Shown here: positions 8,401 through 12,500 of the stretch, piece by piece
Numbering within the stretch: the first letter of the stretch is position 1
How the letters are laid out: every line of letters begins with the position of its first letter
Assembly: GCA_015478945.1 (NCBI GenBank)
Contig: JABUQX010027533.1
Span: forward strand, 1 to 12,500
Origin: Trachelipus rathkii
Taxonomy: Eukaryota > Arthropoda > Malacostraca > Isopoda > Trachelipodidae
Direction of reading: 5' to 3'
Length of the DNA stretch: 12,500 bases
Position numbers and translations under genes: made by a program
The notes under the pieces: model-generated
What the model was told of the DNA's origin: nothing
Databases searched by the model: none
The model's input: the letters and a program-made list of their open reading frames with translations, nothing else

Positions 8401-8762
8401 AATTTAATTATTAAGGTATATATATGATATAGTAATTTATACTAATAGTATATATTATATATAATATATATATTATATATATATATAATATATATATATA
8501 AATATATATAGTTAAATATATATTTATATATAGAGTATATATATATATTATATATATATAATATATATATATATAGTATATATATATATATATAATATAT
8601 ATATTATAGTAATATATATATAGTAGTTATATTAGTAGCTATATATAATATATATAGGTATATATAATATATAGATAATAATTATATATAATATATATAT
8701 AAGGTACTATATTTATATATAATATATAATATATAATCATATATATATATATACAGGTAGTA
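8401..8762. repeat. large (TA)n-rich array
   Basis: About 360 bases of nearly pure alternating A/T with phase slips and few G or C. It immediately precedes copy B of the 170-bp block, as the 5845-6032 array precedes copy A. Confidence 0.95.
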
Positions 8763-8811
8763 TATCTCTTTTCGTTTGCTTCACAAACTAAAAATACATA
8801 TAGAGTTCCAG

Positions 8812-8990
8812 TCCGTGTAAAATTCACTTTTAAAATCTAATTCTTCCACTACAATGAAATGCCAATCCATGCGAAAGCGATTAAAGCTCCGGTTTACCCT
8901 CACCACGCCTGAGTTGGGCCAGAGGCTTGGAGGACAGAGTTCGTTAAACTTCTATGACCGCTCCCGAAATTTCTTATTTTGTAAATTTTG
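8812..8990 (+). repeat. 170-bp dispersed block, copy B
   Basis: Direct repeat of 6251-6416, 2561 bases downstream. It carries extra single bases relative to copy A in many places: for example CCAATCC against CCATCC, TTAAAGC against TTAAGC, ACCCTCA against ACCTCA, and CTCCCGA against CTCCGA. There are few substitutions. Similarity fades after GTAAATTTTG, where the flanks become unrelated. Confidence 0.9.
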
Positions 8991-9136
8991 TATCTTAACT
9001 ATAGAGTCAAGTGCCAATTAGTTGGGAGAAATTGTACCCTGAAAGAAAAAAAAAAGATAAAAAAATTTGTAGCTTCTCTTCTTAAGTTATTTTAATTTAA
9101 TCTGATATTAGAAATGTTTAAATTTTTTACACAATT
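8991..9136. other. A/T-rich stretch with homopolymer runs, nothing recognised
   Basis: About 145 bases following copy B, with an A run around 9045-9055. No gene or repeat recognised, and no clear relation to the DNA that follows copy A. Confidence 0.4.
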
Positions 9137-9332
9137 TTAGTATATATATATAAGTATATACTATATTATATATATATATATACTATATACTATATATATA
9201 TAATAGTAATAGTAATAGATATGTTATACTATATAGTATATATATATATGATAATGGTGGCGGATATATAATTATATTATATATATATTATATATATATA
9301 TATATTTATTTATATAAATGCATTATATAGTA

Positions 9333-9379
<47 letters not shown>

Positions 9380-9542
9380 CTATATATATAACTATATATA
9401 ATATATATATAGTATATAGTATATATAGTATATATATATAATTATACTATATATATAATAGTATTATATAGAATATATATATATACTATATTATTATATA
9501 ATAATATATATATTATATATATATTATATATATATATATTAA
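9137..9542. repeat. large (TA)n-rich array
   Basis: About 405 bases of alternating A/T with phase slips, corresponding in place to the 6482-6742 array of the first module series. Confidence 0.95.
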
Positions 9543-9576
9543 TACATTAAGTTTCATTTGACAAGAAAACTCAGGG

Positions 9577-9626
9577 TCTTCTCTCTCTCTCTCTCTCTCT
9601 CTCTCATGGTCTTCTCTCTCTCTCTG
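9577..9626. repeat. (CT)n microsatellite, second series
   Basis: Two runs of CT repeats separated by CATGGT, corresponding in place to the CT tract at 6818-6893. Confidence 0.95.
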
Positions 9627-9693
9627 TGTGAAGTTCCATAAATGCTGAATCGCCTAAAATAAGTGATGAATGAAGCATTTATTCAATATGTTT

Positions 9694-9733
9694 ACGAAAA
9701 ATGGATCGAAAAAAAGAGCAGAGTTAAAACACT
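9694..9733 (+). repeat. A-rich box, copy 3
   Basis: Contains ATGGATCGAAAAAAAGAGCA followed by GAGTTAAAACAC. The first part matches box 1 (ATGGATCTAAAAAAACGTCC) closely. It lies just 5' of the second GT-rich tract, as box 1 lies 5' of the first. Confidence 0.55.
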
Positions 9734-9739
9734 TTCATG

Positions 9740-9958
9740 AGCTTTTGGTGTGGGTCGTTGTTTCGGTGTTGTTCTTTTTTGTCGCTTGTTGTCGTGGGCC
9801 TGCGGTGGTTTGGTTGCTTGTTTGTTGGCCTGAGGGTTGGTCTGTTTGCAGTTTGTCCGTTTCAACTGAGGATGAGACATTGTACCCTCAGTATTATTTT
9901 CGCTTTTTATGTTGTTGTCTGTTTGCTGTTTTCATAGGGATTGTTGTTGTTGTTAAAT
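9740..9958. repeat. GT-rich (TTG/GTT) low-complexity tract, copy 2
   Basis: About 220 bases dominated by T and G with TTG, GTTG and TTGTTGTTG runs. The 96-codon open frame through it (9670-9960) gives a Val/Leu/Cys/Trp-rich peptide that mirrors the base composition and has no recognised family, so I treat it as non-coding. It is flanked by A-rich boxes on both sides. Confidence 0.7.
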
Positions 9959-10006
9959 AGCTTTTGGTTGCTGTTCGCTTGTTTTTGCTGAAGATTTTGT
10001 GATGAT

Positions 10007-10060
10007 GAAGAACAGAAGAAAAAAAAATGCGATCGAAAAAAGTCCAGCGTTAAACCCACT
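10007..10060 (+). repeat. A-rich box, copy 4
   Basis: GAAGAACAGAAG, a run of A, GATCGAAAAAA, GTCCAGCG and TTAAACCC in order. This is the best match to box 1 at 7157-7210. It lies 3' of the second GT-rich tract. Confidence 0.65.
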
Positions 10061-10390
10061 ACTGTGTGCGAGTAGCTTCTGTGTTCTATGGAAAGCATAA
10101 TGAAAGCGGAATGATAATGAATGGTTAGTCTTGAAATAATAATATGATAAGAACTATTGACTTATTTTCGATCTTGAATAAATTACTTGCAATAATAATA
10201 ACTAGCAGAAATTCAATACAAATTAATTTAATGAACCCTTATCAAACTGATATTCACCTTATAAAACAAAAAGGTTGGGTGATTAGATGTAGGATAGGAA
10301 TGAGTTATGTTGTAGTGGGAACTCTGAAGCATGTTATGATAAATGAGATATGTTTAGGTAAGATCTACTGATATAAAGAGATTAAGCTAA
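10061..10390. other. non-repetitive stretch, no gene recognised
   Basis: About 330 bases with a short AATAATAAT piece near 10134. A 75-codon open frame (10144-10371) is Ile/Leu/Asn-rich, resembles nothing I know, and is probably chance. Confidence 0.4.
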
Positions 10391-10638
10391 TAACATATAT
10401 AATATATATATGTATAATCTGAATCAATATAATAAGTCATTAATACATGAGAGATTCAATAGATATAATGAGTATTTTATATATAGATATTAATATATAT
10501 ATATGAATATATATATATATATATTATAAAATATTTATATGGTATTATTATATATATATATAATAATTTATATAATATTATATTATATATATATATATAT
10601 ATATTATATATATTATATATATATATACATATTACAAT

Positions 10639-10670
10639 AATGAAAGAGACCTAAGCAGAGGTATAATAAT
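10639..10670 (+). repeat. non-TA insert in the TA array, copy 1
   Basis: AATGAAAGAGACCTAAGCAG followed by AGGTATAATAAT. It matches 10765-10800 with a few single-base differences, and its 3' part is also related to 7971-7993. Confidence 0.7.
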
Positions 10671-10764
10671 AGGGTATATATATAGTATATATAAATAATA
10701 TAAATATAAATATGTAAGTAGTATTTAAAGGATAATATTTATGTACTTTATAATATACATATAC

Positions 10765-10800
10765 AAAATGAAAGAACCTAAGTCAGGGCCAGTAATATAT
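10765..10800 (+). repeat. non-TA insert in the TA array, copy 2
   Basis: AAAATGAAAGAACCTAAGTC followed by AGGGCCAGTAATATAT. It lies about 127 bases after copy 1. The piece at 7971-7993 shares AAGTCAGGGC and AGTAATATAT with it. Confidence 0.75.
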
Positions 10801-11085
10801 ATATATTTATATACTATTATATATATATTATATATTATATATACTTATATATAACTTACATACTATAGTATTATAGTATTACATAATATATATATATAAT
10901 GTACTAAAATATATATTTATGTATATATATATATGTATGATATATACTATATACATAAGTTAGTATAGTATGAATAGTATATATTTATATATAATATTAT
11001 ATATATAATAAGATATATATATATTATATATACTATATGATATATTATATATATATATAGTATATAACGATATAATACTAAGTTT

Positions 11086-11430
11086 AATTTGTCAAAGACT
11101 ACATCTTTCTTTATAGCCTGGGGCGAACATCTTATTCGACCAGATACGCGAAAGGTATTGACCGTAGACTAAAAGGGATTAATCCTTTTGCTCCCGATTT
11201 AAGTCCCTTTTGAACCGCAAACCTGCATTAACCGTTAGCTAAAGTTCAACTCCTTGAAAGCTCACAATAGTCATGGGCATGGGAGAGTGTGAAAATTTAT
11301 TCATTTATTTCGTATTTTTAATACGCCACGCTTTGAACTCAAATTGTATAAATACAAATTTCCAAATAGGTCTAGAAGGCCACTTAGCACGGTCAGTTTA
11401 GTCTGCCTCTGACTGTACCTGCAGATCACC
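11086..11430. other. non-repetitive stretch, no gene recognised
   Basis: About 345 bases marking the return from TA array to mixed DNA. It contains the near-palindrome AAAAGGGATTAATCCTTTT (about 11171-11189) and a near-palindromic AT stretch around 11341-11361. No conserved protein block recognised. Confidence 0.45.
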
Positions 11431-11435
11431 GATGC

Positions 11436-11491
11436 TGGCCGAGCGAACCGTCGAAGTGACGGGGATTCGAGTTCCATCCCGTCCAATTTTT
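11436..11491 (+). repeat. tRNA-like segment, possible SINE head
   Basis: TGGCCGAGCG at 11436-11445 fits the pol III A box, and GATTCGAGTTCC at 11464-11475 fits the B box with one extra base. A T run at 11487-11491 could end pol III transcription. Between the boxes CCGTC (11448-11452) and GACGG (11458-11462) can pair around a five-base loop. GACGGG (11458-11463) can alternatively pair with CCCGTC (11478-11483), enclosing the B box. The A-to-B spacing is short for a working tRNA and no standard acceptor stem is visible, so a degraded tRNA-derived element is more likely than a tRNA gene. The minus-strand open frame across it is a by-product. Confidence 0.45.
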
Positions 11492-11560
11492 ATATATATC
11501 ACAAGGGGGGGGAAAACTAAGAGAGTGTGGGAGTAAGGGTAGAAAGACCCTCTCTCCTCC

Positions 11561-11800
11561 AATGACGATGCGAACGTTCGAAAGAATACGAACGGCGAGT
11601 ATACCAGGCGCCGAAAACCGGTGGCGGCCGGCGTGGCGTGCGGAGGTCGAAAAAAGCGCGAGGTGTCTGGCGGGCCGGACTGCGGCGGGTTCGAAAACCG
11701 GGCGGCGCTGCGAGAAGCAGAGTGTGTGCTGTGTTGCGTTTTTGGCGAGAGAGGAGTACGTATGGGGTAGATCATGGCAACGGGACAAAGGAGGGTAGGG
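11561..11800. other. GC- and CpG-rich island
   Basis: By hand count 11581-11760 is about 63% G+C with about 26 CpG dinucleotides, in a window otherwise strongly AT-rich. Overlapping open frames exist on both strands (the longest on the minus strand, 11398-12015), as expected where AT-rich stop codons are rare. None shows a recognised domain. It could be a promoter-type CpG island, an exon of an unknown gene, or part of a repeat. Confidence 0.55.
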
Positions 11801-12007
11801 TAAAAAACGCTCATGAGCATGGCAACAGCTAAGAGAAAAGAAATAGCAGGGGATGGAGGGGAGGAATAGAGGCGAGAAAAACAGGGGAGGCTAAGGGGTA
11901 ACGTGTTTGTGTGGTGTGTGAATGTGTATGTGTGTATCACGATCCTCGTGTGAATGTTGATGACTCGTTGTCGCTTCTTCAGATCATACACCGTACAGAC
12001 TTTGGCC

Positions 12008-12029
12008 GTGCGCACCTACGGGTGCGCAC
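12008..12029. repeat. perfect 9-bp hairpin with TACG loop
   Basis: GTGCGCACC at 12008-12016 and GGTGCGCAC at 12021-12029 are exact reverse complements separated by TACG. In RNA this would be a C-UACG-G loop, a member of the very stable UNCG tetraloop class. The arm core GTGCGCAC is itself a palindrome. Confidence 0.85.
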
Positions 12030-12041
12030 ACCTCCTGATGG

Positions 12042-12056
12042 ATGTCCGGGCGACAT
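12042..12056. repeat. 5-bp hairpin next to the TACG hairpin
   Basis: ATGTC (12042-12046) and GACAT (12052-12056) pair around CGGGC, 12 bases after the stronger hairpin. Weak alone; noted because the two lie together in the same GC-rich island. Confidence 0.45.
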
Positions 12057-12107
12057 GTCCGTTAGATTCAAAAGGCGGGGTAGGGAGTAAATTACAGAGG
12101 GGGGTAC

Positions 12108-12420
12108 GTAGGTATATAAATATAATAGTATATAATATAATATATACTTATTTTAATTATATAATAGATATTAAATATATATACATAGTTAATAATTATT
12201 AATCATTACTAGCTATATTATAATACGTAATATATAAAGTATATGTATGGTATTAGTATATATATATATATATATATAATATATATATATATATGATTAC
12301 TATACTATAATAAATGATGACAGCTAATATACATTATATATATATATGACTAGTATATATATATATATATAGTATCTATATTATATTACTGAATATAATA
12401 GTATCAATCTCATTTATATC
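12108..12420. repeat. (TA)n-rich array
   Basis: About 310 bases of degenerate TA repeat with interruptions, with the purest parts around 12258-12292 and 12354-12370. The last 80 bases of the window (12421-12500) are mixed DNA in which I recognise nothing. Confidence 0.9.
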
Positions 12421-12500
12421 GTACATCTGAAAATTACATACCATAAAAAATAGTCAATCATATTAGCCCGCTGCTGGCAATGCGTGGACAACTGTTGCAG

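Larger units (their letters stand above)
10391..11085. repeat. very long (TA)n-rich array with short inserts
   Basis: About 700 bases dominated by alternating A/T, interrupted by short mixed pieces. Two of these, near 10639 and 10765, are copies of one another (listed separately). Confidence 0.9.

Noticed and set aside
9670..9960. 96-codon open frame with hydrophobic stretches
   Set aside because: It reads through a T+G-rich low-complexity tract, so Val/Leu/Cys/Trp content and apparent membrane segments follow from composition. The other GT-rich tract does not keep the frame.
11398..12015. 205-codon minus-strand open frame, the longest in the window
   Set aside because: It runs through the CpG-rich island, where stops are rare, and through the tRNA-like segment. 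The product is low-complexity and Ser/Pro/Arg-rich with no recognised domain, and overlapping frames on both strands are equally open.
4858..12420. Possible CRISPR array or regular spacer structure in the repeated region
   Set aside because: Repeats are simple dinucleotide and trinucleotide arrays with irregular inserts; there are no constant repeats with unique equal-length spacers and no cas genes.

Overview
The window looks like AT-rich, repeat-laden nuclear DNA from an animal, most likely an invertebrate. A crustacean or other arthropod would fit the very long (TA)n tracts, the (CT)n and (TAA)n microsatellites and the GT-rich low-complexity blocks, but this is an inference from texture and not an identification. 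I see no bacterial features: no operons, no ribosome-binding sites, no intact long genes. No intact protein-coding gene was found. Most open frames are chance readings through AT-rich or microsatellite DNA.

Layout. (1) 1-2320: AT-rich DNA with no recognisable gene. (2) About 2510-4368: the one stretch with clear protein ancestry. On the + strand it holds the broken remains of two adjacent genes of a Polinton/Maverick (adintovirus-like) element. The first is a small basic capsid-associated protein. The second is a near full-length capsid-type gene of the family usually annotated as 'uncharacterized protein F54H12.2-like'. Its conserved blocks appear in the right order from N- to C-terminus, but they are scattered over two frames and interrupted by stops. 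(3) 4369-5844: unassigned DNA with a large (TA)n array. (4) About 5845-11090: a microsatellite landscape that appears to contain the same series of modules twice, about 2.55 kb apart. The order is a conserved 170-bp block, TA array, CT tract, an A-rich box, a GT-rich tract and another A-rich box. (5) 11090-12110: a non-repetitive, partly GC- and CpG-rich island. It holds a tRNA-like (possible SINE head) segment and a perfect 9-bp hairpin with a TACG loop. (6) 12110-12420: another TA array, then 80 bases with nothing recognised.

How parts relate. The two Polinton-type remnants are neighbours on the same strand, in the order expected for such elements, which supports one old insertion. The two copies of the 170-bp block differ mostly by single-base insertions and deletions, many of them in short runs. 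That pattern is as typical of uncorrected long-read assembly as of natural decay, so frameshifts anywhere in the window, including those in the capsid gene, should be treated with caution.
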